Positions 40,476 to 50,667 of a DNA stretch of 64,000 nucleotides are shown here, in pieces. Position 1 is the stretch's first letter. Each line of letters opens with the position of its first letter. The stretch spans positions 3,268,501-3,332,500 of the forward strand of contig NZ_JAQOMR010000001.1 of the NCBI RefSeq assembly GCF_028401385.1. Reading direction: 5' to 3'. The DNA comes from Marinicella algicola (GTDB taxonomy: Bacteria > Pseudomonadota > Gammaproteobacteria > Xanthomonadales > Marinicellaceae). Position numbers and translations under genes: made by a program. Under the pieces are notes generated by a model that saw only the letters and a program-made list of their open reading frames with translations, was not told where the DNA came from and did not search any database.

Positions 40476-41485
40476 GTCGGCCTCCTTCCGAAAGCGCACC
40501 ATCACGGATCCGCGGATCGACCAGACGATAGAGCATGTCGGCGATCATGTTGCCGACCGATACGAACAGCGTGAGAAAAAGCGTAACGGCGAGAAGCAGC
40601 GGAACATCGCCCTTGATGCCGGCGGAAACGGCGGCCTGCCCCAGCCCCGGATAGGCGAAAACCTGCTCCGCCAGGATCGACCCGCCAAACAATTCCCCGA
40701 GCGAAGCGAAAAGGATGGTGATGGCTGGCAGCGCCGCGTTGCGGGCGCCGTGCCTCAAAACGACATCCCATTTTCCCGCCCCTTGCGCGCGGGCATAAAG
40801 GGCGGCGTCGAGCTGCAGGATTTCGATGATCTTGGCCCGGGTATGAAGTGCGATCTGCGAAACGCCGAAAAGTGTCAGCGCGGTCAATGGCAAGGCAAGA
40901 TGGCGCAGCCGGTCGGCAAAGGTGACATCGCCCGGCACCACGCCGAGAGGCCCGGCACAGCACACCGGCGCCCAGCCAAGCTGAACGGCAAAGATGATCA
41001 GCAGCAATATCGCGATCCAGAACGTCGGAGCGGATGCCAGAGCATAGGCGTAAAGCCTGATGACGCGATCAACAAGAGAGCCTGAGCGGGCACCGGCGAT
41101 CACACCCAGCGTAAAGCCGAGCACACCGGAAAAAGCCAGGCCAGCCCGACAAGCGGCAGCGACACCCAGAACCGGCTGGCAATGACTTCGGCCACGGGGG
41201 CATTGTAAATCATCGAATAGCCGAGATCACCGCGAAGCAGGTTCCCGGCCCAATGGATGAACTGCGCAAGTGGTGGCTGATCCAGCCCCAGCGCGCAGCA
41301 ATCAATGCCCTCTGCTCCGGTCCCACGCGTGCGATATCGATCCCGAGATAAGCATTGACGGGATCGATCGGAGACAACTTCGCGAGCGTGAAGGCCACCG
41401 CTGCAACCACAACCAGAACGGCGACGAGCCGCCCCAGACGCCTTGTCAGTGCGATTGCCACAGAATGCAGGGGAAGTTCAGTCAC
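40468..41485 (-). CDS. nikB: Nickel ABC transporter permease NikB (two frameshifts)
   Basis: Partner permease of about 339 residues. The N-terminal helix with FTLAKLSPIDPVNAYLG is followed by the C-terminal DppB-like part (FGVSQIALHTRAKIIEIL, LFGGSILAEQVFAYPGLG). Two base losses interrupt it: the CCCC run at 41286-41289 (repair gives RWGLDQPPLAQFIHWAGNLL) and the A run at 41130-41134 (repair gives WLFSGVLGFTLGV). The start overlaps nikA by 8 bases. Confidence 0.9.
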
Positions 41486-43057
41486 ACGTCCATGTCCATT
41501 GTTCGATCATTGCCGTGATCGGCCAGCCATGCCCGTGTGGTTCGATCTGGGTTTCGCCCACATCAAGGCAATCATTCGCGAAATAGACGTGTTCAAGATT
41601 GACGAGCCAGGCCCAACCGGCCAGGCCACGTGCCGAAAACCCTGTCTCGCCGTCCCATTCGGCTGCCTGCCAGTGCGGATAGGAGCGCTCCAGACTTTCG
41701 GATTGCTGGGCATCCGTAAAATGACGATCGACAGTGCTGTCGGAAAAATACCCGGGATTATAGAAATCGATGCCGCCCCAGGCGGAACTATAGAGGCTGT
41801 AGACTTCCACCGGGCTGTGGCTGCCCCAGCCGAACATGACCGGTTCCTGATGATCGACGCGACCAATCTGCTCCCATGTCACCCCCATTGGCTGGGCGGC
41901 GATACCGAGTGCCTTCAACTGCTCGCCGACCACGATGGCAAGAGCCTGACGCACGGAGTCGGACGCCGGGAAATAGATATCGAATGCGGCGCGAACGCCG
42001 TCGCGAGCACGAATGCCGTCCGTTCCCGGTGCCCATCCCGCTTCGTCCAGCATGGCACGTGCAGCGTCGGTATCATAAGGGATTGCCGCATCGGGATTTG
42101 ACCAGGGCAGACCGTCGGCCGGGCCATAGGCCGGGCGGCCATAACCGTTCAGCGCCACCTCGACAAGCTGTTCACGGTCAATACCGAGATTGACAGCGCG
42201 CCGGATGGCGAGATCGGAGGTGACCGCATTTCCCACAGGCTGCCCCTCGTCATTCACCTCTCCCGGCTCTGGGGTCGGGAAGGACAGGCCGCGATTATCA
42301 ACCGAAGGCACGACGATCTTGCGAAAGCCCTGAATGCTGTCATCGGCCATCAGCGCCGGCACGGAAACCATGTCGACGTCACCGGTGCGCGCGGCGGCAA
42401 GACTGGTATCCTCGCCGGAGAACACGAAGGTCAGGCGGTCGAAAGCGGGTTTCTTGCCATAATATTTGCTATTGGCCTCAACGATAAGCTGTTCGCCCTC
42501 CGTCCAGGAAACAAGCGCGAAGGGGCCGGAGCCAACCGGTTTGCGGGCATAGCCATGACCATAACTGTCGGAAGGAACGATGCCGAGCGAATAAAAATTC
42601 TCCGAAAACGTGACCCACGGGCGTTTCAGATGGATTTCCACGGTGAGGTCGCCGGTCGCTTCGGCCCTGTCCATCACGGTGAGATCAAGCGCCCCGCCCG
42701 CCGATGCCGCCTCGTTGAAGGTGAAGGCTACATCGTCTGACGTCAGCGGCGTACCGTTGGAAAAACCACATCGGGGCGCAATGTGATTGTCCAGACCAGC
42801 CTGTCGTCGGAAAGCGTCCAGTCGGTGGCGAGATCCGGCACGGTATTCAGGCCGGCATCGCGTTTCAGGAGGGTGGACTGGAACAGTGGGTGACCGTAGC
42901 GCCCCCAGCCGAGCAGCGGATCATAACCGTTGTCAGGCTCCCCACCGATCGCAAGGATCAGTTCCGATTTGGCGAATGCCGGTCCACCGGCCACAACAGA
43001 TCCCGCGACCAGAGCCGCTGTCGCCGCGAGCCTTGCGACTGCTCTCCTGTTCATCAT
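41478..43057 (-). CDS. nikA: Nickel-binding periplasmic protein NikA-like (one frameshift)
   Basis: Periplasmic receptor of the SBP_bac_5 family, about 527 residues after repair. The signal peptide MMNRRAVARLAATAALVAGS ends near PAFA. The mature part begins LILAIGGEPDNGYDP, typical for NikA/CntA proteins. The A run at 42761-42765 has lost one base; repair gives DVVFSNGTPLTSDDVAFTFN. Nickel, rather than peptide, specificity is inferred from the adjacent nikR and the NikR box upstream. In E. coli the cargo is nickel bound to small chelators such as histidine. Confidence 0.9.
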
Positions 43058-43102
43058 CTACCCTCTCCGACATGTGATTGGTAAGCAGGCTACTACCCAA
43101 AA

Positions 43103-43130
43103 GTATGACGTCAATATAAAAACATCATAC
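43103..43130. promoter_or_regulatory. NikR operator upstream of nikA
   Basis: GTATGA (43103-43108), 16 bases, TCATAC (43125-43130): an exact match to the E. coli NikR consensus GTATGA-N16-TCATAC. It lies 46 bases upstream of the nikA start. With nickel present NikR should shut off nikABCDE. Confidence 0.95.
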
Positions 43131-43165
43131 TTTTTTTGGTTTAAAGGCTCGCCAGGGCTTTTGCC

Positions 43166-43185
43166 AACTGTCAGACTTGACGGTT
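43166..43185. promoter_or_regulatory. Palindromic site upstream of AspT-like exchanger (imperfect copy)
   Basis: AACTGTCAGACTTGACGGTT, a near-palindrome with two mismatches between its halves. The same sequence with perfect symmetry occurs at 46616-46635, and the match extends left (GCCAACTGTCAGAC). Positioned about 175 bases before the exchanger start. Regulator unknown; the TGTCAGA core resembles sites of GntR/FCD proteins. Confidence 0.6.
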
Positions 43186-43358
43186 TTCACGAGGCATGGC
43201 GGCGGCTAATATCCGACGGCAAAGCGCCTACCCGACTTCTCCACCGGATTTCCACGCCACCCACGGCGCAGTGACTGGCTGCACCCTGCCCGACCTCATA
43301 TTCTGAGCATAGCGGCGGGCGTGGATGTCGGAACCGAGACCATGGATGAGCTCCCGAA

Positions 43359-45043
43359 ATGACCGACTGGCTAGTCTCCACACTTCGCGACAATGTCGAA
43401 ATTCCGCTTTTTCTCTGTCTCGCAATCGGATATCCGCTCGGCAAGATCGACTACCGGGGCATTTCGCTCGGAGAGGTTACCGCCACGCTTCTCACGGCAC
43501 TTGTCATCGGGCAGATCGGTTTAACGATCTCCTCTGAGACAAAGATGATTTTCTTTGCGCTGTATCTTTCGCCGTCGGCTACAGCGCAGGCCCGCAATTT
43601 GTCCGCGGCTTGTTTTCGGGCGGACTGCAACAAGCCCTTTTGCACTCGTCACCTGCCTGCTCAGCCTTGCTAGCGCCTATGCCGTGGCAAAACTGGCAGG
43701 ATATGACCCCGGCGTTGCCGCCGGCCTTTTGCCGGATCGGCAACATCCTCTCCGTCCATTCCGCTTTCGGAGACTGCGATCGACCAATCGTCGATTGCTG
43801 CCACGGCAAAGGCGCATGCTCTCCAGATACTCCCCGCCGCCTTTTCGATAAGCTTTGTGATCGGCACATTTTGTTCAGTGATGACACTTGGCGTGATCGG
43901 ACCGAAACTGTTGAATATAAAACTGGCGGCGGCGTGCCAGAATTATATCAAGCGTTCAGGCGGAGACGACACCGGAAGCGGGCTCGGCACGGCCTGGCAC
44001 CAATATGTAGCACGCGCCTACCGTATCGAGAAAGATTCCGCACTGGCAGGCCTGACCGTCGCGCAGGCCGAAATATTCTTTGGCGACCACCGCCTGTTCC
44101 TCGCCCGCCTGCGTCGCGGAGAGGCGATACTCGAGGCGACAACAAACCTAGTGCTCGAAGACGGAGATGTTGTCGCCTTCGCCGGTTCCCGCCATGTCCT
44201 TTTGAGCGAAGTCCGACAACTCCTTCCTGAAGTGGACGATTCCGAACTGCTCGGCGTTCCGGTCGAAGGCACAGACATTCTGATCACGGCCAGAGACATC
44301 CAGCACAAAACACTGGAGGAGCTTGCTGTCATGCCGGAAACGCGCGGCATTTTCCTCACGGCAATTCATCGCGGAGCAATGTCGGTGTCGGTTCCCGTTC
44401 TAGCGGATACGCGGCTCTACCGGGGTGATGTGGTCAGGGTGCTGGGTCGGCCGGCCGACATCTCCGCGGCTGCAAAGGAATTCGGCTATCTTGACCGGGA
44501 GACCGAGCGGGCTGATATTGCCTTTATCGCAGCTGCTATTGCGATCGGTGCACTGATCGGGGCTTTAACGCTGAAAATAGGCCCGGCTCCCTGACCCTTT
44601 CGACAGCTGGCGGCGTGCTTCTCACGGGTCTGTTTTTGGGTTGGCTGCGTTCTGTTCATCCCGTTTTCGGACGTGTGCCGAAAGCGACGACATGGTTTTT
44701 GAATTCCATCGGCCTCAACCTGTTTATCGCCGTGGTCGGACTGATGGCGGCACCCGGTATCATTTCAGGCCTGAAGGAACTCGGCTTTACCTTCCTGCTT
44801 TGGAGTGTTGCCGCCGCAGTCGTTCCCATGCTGCTCACGATCTACATCGGAAAATTCATCTTTCGGTTCGACGATGCGCTATTGTTCGGCTGTTGCGCGG
44901 GCGCCCGCAAGTCTTCCGCCGCCCTGAACATGATCACCGAACGCGCCGAAAGTCAGGTCCCGGTTATCGGATATTCGGTGGGCTATGCGGTCTCAAGCAC
45001 AGTTCTGATGCTTTTCGGCCTCGTGATCGTGATGTTGACATAG
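43359..45043 (+). CDS. AspT/YidE/YbjL-family exchanger with RCK_C domains (four frameshifts)
   Basis: Inner-membrane antiporter related to the aspartate:alanine exchanger, about 562 residues after repair. Two membrane halves flank cytoplasmic TrkA-C-like domains (LAGLTVAQAEIFFGDHRLFL and GVPVEGTDILITARDIQHKT). Base losses occur near 43567 (repair gives LYLFAVGYSAGPQFVRG), 43638, 43731 (repair gives LLAGSATSSPSI) and 44582 (repair gives IGPGSLTLSTAGG). Each is in or beside a short homopolymer. Substrate is unknown; dicarboxylate or amino-acid exchange is the family theme. Convergent with the ClC gene. Confidence 0.82.
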
Positions 45044-45076
45044 AAGCGGCGACGGCTGTGAGCCGCCGCACCAGCA

Positions 45077-46424
45077 TCAGGCCAGGCCGACGCTGTCCCT
45101 GCCTTTGGCTTCGGGATCTATACCAGCCTGTTTCAGCGTCTTTTCAAGCAGTTGATCGTAGATCGGACGCCCGCCGATCCATTCGGCCGCCATGTTGGCC
45201 GTCACGCAGGTGACGATCAGCGGCATCACCATGGTATACGAACCTGTCAGTTCGAGCGTCAGCGCCACGCCGACAACAGGCGCACGCACAGAGGCTGAAA
45301 ACAATCCACCCATCGCAGCCATGCCAAATGCCAGCGGCGCCATCGTGCCATGCGGCAGAACACCCTCCAGAACACCGCCAAACGCCAGCCCGGCACACAT
45401 CGAAAGCGCAAGCATCGGGGCAAAAATGCCGCCCGGTGTTCCGGTGGAATAGCTTGTCACCATTGTCAGATACCGCAGCACCGCCAGCAGCAGCAGCATT
45501 TTAAGGCCCGCACCATGGCTGGCAAGCGAAGTCACGACGTGCTCACCGCCGGTCACCGACAAGGGCATGACAATGAACAGAGCACCGACAACAAGGCCGA
45601 CCAGCGCCGGAAAAAGATAGGAGAGGCGGGCGTTGATCCGCGCAGCGAGCGCACTCGTCCACATGAGGCCGGCGTTCAGGCCGACGCCGAGGACACCGAG
45701 CAGCCCGCCCAGCAGAACAAAAGCAGGCAGCAGCCAGAGTTCAGGGGTTGCAACGGACATGGAAAAGTCCGGCGCCGTTCCTCCGATGACCTGTGTCATC
45801 ACAGTGGCGAGAACGGCAGCGACAATGATCCCCATATACGTCCGGAAGGTATAGGAAATTGCCGGTGTGTCTCTTCCACAACGAAGAGAATGGCAGCCAG
45901 CGGCGCATCAAAAGCACAGGCAAGCCCGGCGGCGGCCCCGGCGCCGAGCATCCCCGGCGCTCCGTCTCGCTGACCTTGAAAAACTCCGTTGCCGCCGCAG
46001 AAAACGAAGCCCCGATATGGATCGTTGGTCCTTCTCGGCCAAGGACCAGTCCGGATGCCACAGCTGCGATACCGGCGAAGAACTTGACCGGCAGGACACG
46101 GCGCCAATGCACCACGCGCAGTCCCTGCATCGCGCCTTCGATTTCCTGAACACCGCTGCCGCCCGCCTCGGGCGCATAACGGCGAACGGTAAACACGGCC
46201 AGCACTGTGGTTGCCATCGTGATGAGCGCGGCTGCCCCCACAAGCATTATGCCATCGAGATGCCCGGCCAAAAGCTGAGGCCATGTCTGAAGACGGTCAA
46301 TCAGGAGATGGAAAACGGACCCCACTGTTCCGGTCAATATGCCGACCAAGCATGCAAGAGCGATATAGCGCATCTGTGCGTTGCGGTTTCCTAGCCGGTC
46401 CAGTTCTTCGGTAGGGTTGTCCAT
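45077..46424 (-). CDS. ClC-type chloride/proton antiporter (two frameshifts)
   Basis: Membrane protein of about 449 residues. Selectivity motifs are all present: [20 protein letters not shown] with the gating glutamate, and [11 protein letters not shown]. An internal glutamate in FVVEETHR matches the proton-pathway position of E. coli ClcA, which favours an antiporter over a channel. Two one-base losses interrupt it: near 45952-45955 (repair gives [20 protein letters not shown]) and near 45854-45861 (repair gives [13 protein letters not shown]). Helps acid or ion homeostasis. Confidence 0.9.
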
Positions 46425-46615
46425 GTATGATTACCTTGACTGTGCGGAAACAGGACCGTTTCGAGGTTAACAATGACCTGCCAGACTTCCAGCAGAACGG
46501 TTTCGTTGCAACAGGCCAGGCGAGTGACCCGGCAACGCACGAAGCAGGCGAACAGGGCACGAACGGGTGCATCATTTTTTGCCGGTCATAAAATGCTGCC
46601 TTTCATCGTCTGGCC

Positions 46616-46635
46616 AACTGTCAGACCTGACAGTT
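46616..46635. promoter_or_regulatory. Perfect palindromic operator upstream of ClC gene
   Basis: AACTGTCAG-AC-CTGACAGTT: 9-base arms in perfect inverted symmetry, about 190 bases upstream of the ClC start and 350 before mscS. A second, less perfect copy precedes the AspT-like gene, so one unknown regulator may control both. Confidence 0.7.
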
Positions 46636-46885
46636 TCAGAATTATCCTGCGGCACTTACGAAAGGCACAGGGTCCGGTGCGCATATATTGCCCTGCCAGT
46701 CCATACATTTCCGGCTGGCTCGTGAACATGATTGCGGCGTGCTCTGTCTCGTCCTTACTGTACCTCGCAAGAACAAGTGCCCAGCGGCCCGATTCCAACA
46801 TTTGGTTCCCCTCGCGGCGACCTCATCAGCAAATGCCGGAGGCATAGAAACCACTAGCAAGTATATGTTTTCTAGTGGAATTTCA

Positions 46886-46939
46886 GAATTTGACATTTGA
46901 TGTACGAGAGCGCTGAAACGGGCATCAAATGTCAAATTC
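46886..46939. repeat. Long inverted repeat in the mscS leader
   Basis: GAATTTGACATTTGATG (46886-46902) and CATCAAATGTCAAATTC (46923-46939) are perfectly complementary over 17 bases with a 20-base loop. The symmetry weakly extends to GGAAT/ATTCC on the outside. It ends 44 bases before the mscS start, so it could be a two-site operator or an RNA hairpin in the leader. Confidence 0.85.
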
Positions 46940-46983
46940 ATTCCACCAGGTTCAAAAGCTGATTTCTGGAAAGGTGTGAAGAC

Positions 46984-47982
46984 GTGACGTATCCTTACTG
47001 GATGAATGTGGGGCTCCTGGCCATCCTTCTCGCCGTTGCACTGGCCTGCGGCTTTGCAATGCGCAAAAGGGAAGCCTGGTCCCACAGCATCTCCGCTCAC
47101 GCCGTCCTGTTCGCCGCGATCACCGGCTTCCTGCTGACGCTGAACAAGACCGTTGACCAGATCCTGGCCACGCAGAAAATCACCGCGATCAAGCCGGACA
47201 TCATCGACGATATCACGCTTGTGGCAATCGGCCTTACGGCCATGCAGCAGGCTTTTCGGCTGATCAACCGTCTGACCGCCGATCAGGTGACAAAAGGAAG
47301 CGACAAGACCTCTGCCACAAGCATTGCCCGTATCCTGAAACTGGCAATGGTGCTCGTATTGTTGCTTTTGTTCGGCGAGCATCTGGGTCTGAGTTTTTCG
47401 GGTCTCCTCGCCTTTGGCGGCTTTGGCGGCATCGCCATCGGTATTGCCGGGCGGGATGTTCTCAGCAATGTGTTTTCCGGCGTAATGCTCTATTTCGACC
47501 GCCCCTTCAAACTCGGCGACTGGATCCGGTCTCCCGACCGCAATATTGAAGGTACAGTCGAGGAAATCGGCTGGCGGATGACCAGAATCACGACCTTCGA
47601 CAAGCGCCCGCTTTTCGTGCCCAATTCCGTATTTTCCTCGATCAGCGTCGAAAACCCCGGGCAGATGCGCAACAGGCGTATCGATACCTCGATCGGGCTT
47701 CGATATGAGGACGCCGACAAGATTGCCGCTGTCGTTGCCGATATCCGTGCCATGCTGCATCAAAGCGAGCATATCGATCTGAACCAGACGCTTCTTGTCT
47801 ATTTCAACGACTTCGCCGACTCATCACTGAACATCATGGTCTATTGCTTCACCAAGACGACCCGCTGGGCCGAGTGGTTGGCAATTCAGCAGGACGTGTA
47901 TCTGAAAATCGTCGAAATCGTTCATGCCCACGGTGCTGACTTCGCCTTTCCCTCTCAGACGGTTTATATCGAGAAGGACTGA
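46984..47982 (+). CDS. Mechanosensitive ion channel, MscS family
   Basis: Tension-gated channel that releases solutes on osmotic downshock; 332 residues. Four or so N-terminal helices precede the pore-lining TM3, GLLAFGGFGGIAIGIAGRDV, followed by the beta domain with FKLGDWI and NSVFSSISVENP. GTG start at 46984. Frame intact. Its neighbours are ClC, AspT-like and SLC13 transporters, suggesting an ion and osmotic homeostasis cluster. Confidence 0.92.
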   Translation: MTYPYWMNVGLLAILLAVALACGFAMRKREAWSHSISAHAVLFAAITGFLLTLNKTVDQILATQKITAIKPDIIDDITLVAIGLTAMQQAFRLINRLTADQVTKGSDKTSATSIARILKLAMVLVLLLLFGEHLGLSFSGLLAFGGFGGIAIGIAGRDVLSNVFSGVMLYFDRPFKLGDWIRSPDRNIEGTVEEIGWRMTRITTFDKRPLFVPNSVFSSISVENPGQMRNRRIDTSIGLRYEDADKIAAVVADIRAMLHQSEHIDLNQTLLVYFNDFADSSLNIMVYCFTKTTRWAEWLAIQQDVYLKIVEIVHAHGADFAFPSQTVYIEKD

Positions 47983-47996
47983 CACAGAACAGGCCG

Positions 47997-49245
47997 TCAG
48001 GTCAGAAACGCGATCCAGACGAGCGCCAGAACCATACACAGGAGCGATATGGGGATACCGGCACGGCAGAATTCGCGCATACCGATTTTTACGCCCCGGT
48101 CCCCCGCCTGCTCGACAACGATAATACCGGCAAGGCTTCCGAAAATGATCAGGTTGCTCGAAAAACCCGTTCCGAGGGCCAGAGCTGCGCCGAGCGCATT
48201 GGCATCTGCCGTGTGTGGCAGAAACGGTGCGAGCAGCATGACCGCCGGATTATTGCCGACAATATTGCTGAGCGCCGAGGCAACGAGAAACAGGATCGAC
48301 GGATTGGCGAAATCGACACCGGCCGACTGGAGATCGTGCACCACCCTTTGCGGCATGCCCGTCTGGGCCAGAGCTGCATTGACAACAAACAGGCCGGCCA
48401 GAAGCAGCAGAAGATTGCCGTCGACGGTGCCTATCACCTCCTTGGACGAGAACCTGACGGTTGACCAGCATGACAGCGGCGGCTGAAAGGGCAACCATCT
48501 CACGCGGCCAGTCTGTAAAGACAAAGGCCGCGACAACGGCAGCCGTCACGATCGCGGCCTTGATTGTCTCATTTACATCGAGGTGCCGGACAGTCTCCGC
48601 CTTCGCCGATGATGAAGGATCGGCCCCCGGCTCGACCATTTCAGTGCTCCAGCGCCCCCGGTAGAGCAGGCAGATCGTCGCCCAGACGATCGGCAGAGAA
48701 AGAATGGCCGGCACCAGCGCGACCTTCATGAAACCGGTGAACGACAGGCCGAGCGTCTGTGCCGCGATCATGTTCTGGGGGCTGCCGATGATCGTCGCCA
48801 CCGATCCGGTGTTGGTGGCGAAGCAGAAGCCGAGCAGGAACGGAATCGGGTTTAGCCTGCGCGACATGGTAACCGAGACCAGAAGCGGCGTCATCGCAAC
48901 CACCACGACATCATTGGTCAGCACGGCGGACAGGAGGCCGCCTGTCACGATCAGAAATGCAAGCAAGGCAGGCGGCGAGACCTTGAGCGAAGTGACTTTT
49001 CCGGCCACCCATTGATAGAAACCGGAAACAGTGAAGGCGCCGGAAACGATCATCAGGCCGAAAAGCAGGCCGACGGTTTGATAGTCAATCGCGGCCCATG
49101 CCTGTTTGTCGGTAATCCGGCCAAAGCCGATCATCGCAAGCGCCCCGACCACCGCCGCTCCGGTGCGGTCGACACGGAAGCCGGGCAGGTGCCCCAGCGC
49201 GAGTGCCAGATAGACCAGCAGAAAGATGGCGACGGTGATATCCAT
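47997..49245 (-). CDS. SLC13/ArsB-NhaD superfamily anion permease (one frameshift)
   Basis: About 415-residue membrane carrier of the ion-transporter superfamily. Signature parts: GAFTVSGFYQWVAG, LSAVLTNDVVVVAMTPLLV, TNTGSVATIIGSPQNMIAA (first half), and LSNIVGNNPAVMLLAPFL with TGFSSNLIIFGSLAGII (second half). Frame changes near 48450, one base extra or two missing, joining NRQ to FSSKEVIGTVDGNLLLL. Substrate could be a dicarboxylate, citrate, sulfate or arsenite; sequence alone does not decide. A palindrome sits right before the ribosome site. Confidence 0.85.
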
Positions 49246-49253
49246 GGCAGCCC

Positions 49254-49271
49254 TTGCAGACTCGTCTGCAA
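49254..49271. promoter_or_regulatory. Palindrome at the start of the SLC13 permease gene
   Basis: TTGCAGAC-TC-GTCTGCAA, a perfect 8-2-8 inverted repeat ending nine bases before the ATG at 49245 and touching the AAGGG ribosome site. Could be a repressor site or a translation-controlling hairpin. Not the same sequence as the AACTGTCAG palindromes. Confidence 0.65.
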
Positions 49272-49363
49272 CATATGGGTGAGGCAGCCGAAACCTTGAA
49301 CAGAATGAAGACGCAATACGACGGCAGAACGGTCAAATCACCTTCCTGCCGCCGCGCACAAAC

Positions 49364-50604
49364 CTACTTGTTGATGTCGTTCTTCATGTTCCAGAGATTG
49401 AAGGCGCGTTCGCCATACATTTTCTCGTCCAGCCCCTCTTCCTGAAGTTCCTCAGAAACCCTGAGGTGACCGAATGCCGACAACACCTTCAGAAGGATCG
49501 TCGTAATGATCCACGAATAGGCCGCAACGACGACCACCGCCAGCACCTGGACGAAAAGCTGGTGCATGCTCGCCGAAACGGCATTGATATGCGAGCTTGC
49601 CATGAATCCGATGAGGATAGCGCCGGTGAGACCGCCGACGCCATGGGCGCGCCAGACTTCCAGCGTGTCATCGATCTTCAGCCATTCCTGAACATATTTG
49701 GCATTGTAGCAGACCGTCGCGCCAATTGCGCCGATCAGTAACGCTGCCATCGGTTCGACATATCCGGCGGCGGGCGTGATCGTGGCAAGGCCGGTGACCG
49801 CGCCGACGAGAACGCCGGAGAAGGAAACCCGCTTGCTTTCGCGCCATTCCCAGAGCATCCAGACCAGCATGGCAATCGCGCCGGCGAGCATGGTGTTGGT
49901 GAACGCGTAGGCTGCAAGCGCATCCGCCGCATAGGCGCCGCCCGCATTGAAGCCAAACCAGCCAAACCACAACAGCCCCGCGCCGAGCGCCACCAGCGGC
50001 AGGCTCGCCGGCTGGCTTTCGGGATCACCGACAGCGACCTTGCGCTTGCCGAGGAAACGGGCGGCGGCAAGGGCCGAGAAGCCCGCCGAGGTGTGGATCA
50101 CGATGCCGCCGGCAAAATCGACAACGCCCATCTTGGCCAAGAAACCGCCGCCCCAGATCCAGTGCGCCGCCGGCAGGTAGATCAGGATCGTCCAGGCTGC
50201 CACGAAAATCAGATAGGCGCCGAACTTGATGCGGCCGACGAAGGCCCCGGTCATCAGGGCCGGTGTGATGATGGCGAACATCATCTGGTAGGCGAACACC
50301 ATGATGAAGGGCACATTGGGCGCATAAGTTTCATTCGGCGAGATGCCGACATGATACATGCCGAAATAAGGCCGTATATCACCGATGATGCCGCCGACCG
50401 ACGGCCCGAATGCCAGACTGAAGCCGCCAAACACCCATATGATGCTGACAATCCCGATACAGACGAAATTCTGGATCATGATCGACAGCACGTCGCGCTG
50501 CTTCACCAGACCGCCGTAAAACAACGCCAGCGCCGGGGTCATCATGCAGACCAGCGCCGTGCAAATCAAAACAAACGCGGTATCCCCGCATTGATCGCGT
50601 GCAT
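49364..50604 (-). CDS. amt: Ammonium transporter Amt (frameshift near start)
   Basis: Eleven-helix ammonium channel, about 413 residues. Typical elements are DTAFVLICTALVCMMTPALA with FYGGLV, WTILIYLPAAHWIWGGG (pore histidine), DFAGGIVIHTSAG and VWRAHGVGGLTGA (second pore histidine). The ATG at 50604 with an AAAGGAG ribosome site reads MHAINAG and joins the main frame if one base is restored in the CCCC run at 50584-50587. That start is preferred over a longer unbroken frame from 50644, whose N-terminus has no Amt similarity. No glnK is adjacent, unlike many amt loci. Confidence 0.93.
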
Positions 50605-50638
50605 AGCTTTCTCCTTTGAAAGCGCGTAAAATGAAAAC

Positions 50639-50663
50639 CGGCACGGTCGCCCCGACCGTGCCG
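50639..50663 (-). terminator. Terminator after the urea transporter gene
   Basis: CGGCACGGTC and GACCGTGCCG form a perfect 10-base stem with a five-base loop. On the minus strand it is followed by GGTTTTC. It starts four bases after the urea-transporter stop. Confidence 0.85.
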
Positions 50664-50667
50664 CAGC

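Larger units (their letters stand above)
46425..46983. other. Regulatory intergenic region between ClC and MscS genes
   Basis: Some 560 bases between divergent genes with no gene I recognise. It contains a perfect palindrome (46616-46635) and a long inverted repeat (46886-46939). A minus-strand frame 46586-46801 (71 codons, starting MLESGRWALVLARYSKDE) is open and overlaps the palindrome, but resembles nothing I know. Confidence 0.6.

Noticed and set aside
41478-43057. Calling the ABC importer a peptide transporter
   Set aside because: The exact NikR box and the adjacent nikR make nickel the better assignment.
46642-47772. A 376-codon minus-strand frame across the mscS gene
   Set aside because: Shadow of mscS. 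The real MscS pore motif is on the other strand.
50605-50644. Longer unbroken N-terminus for amt starting at 50644
   Set aside because: The extra residues do not look like Amt, and the ATG at 50604 has a strong ribosome site and joins the conserved frame after one homopolymer base is restored.
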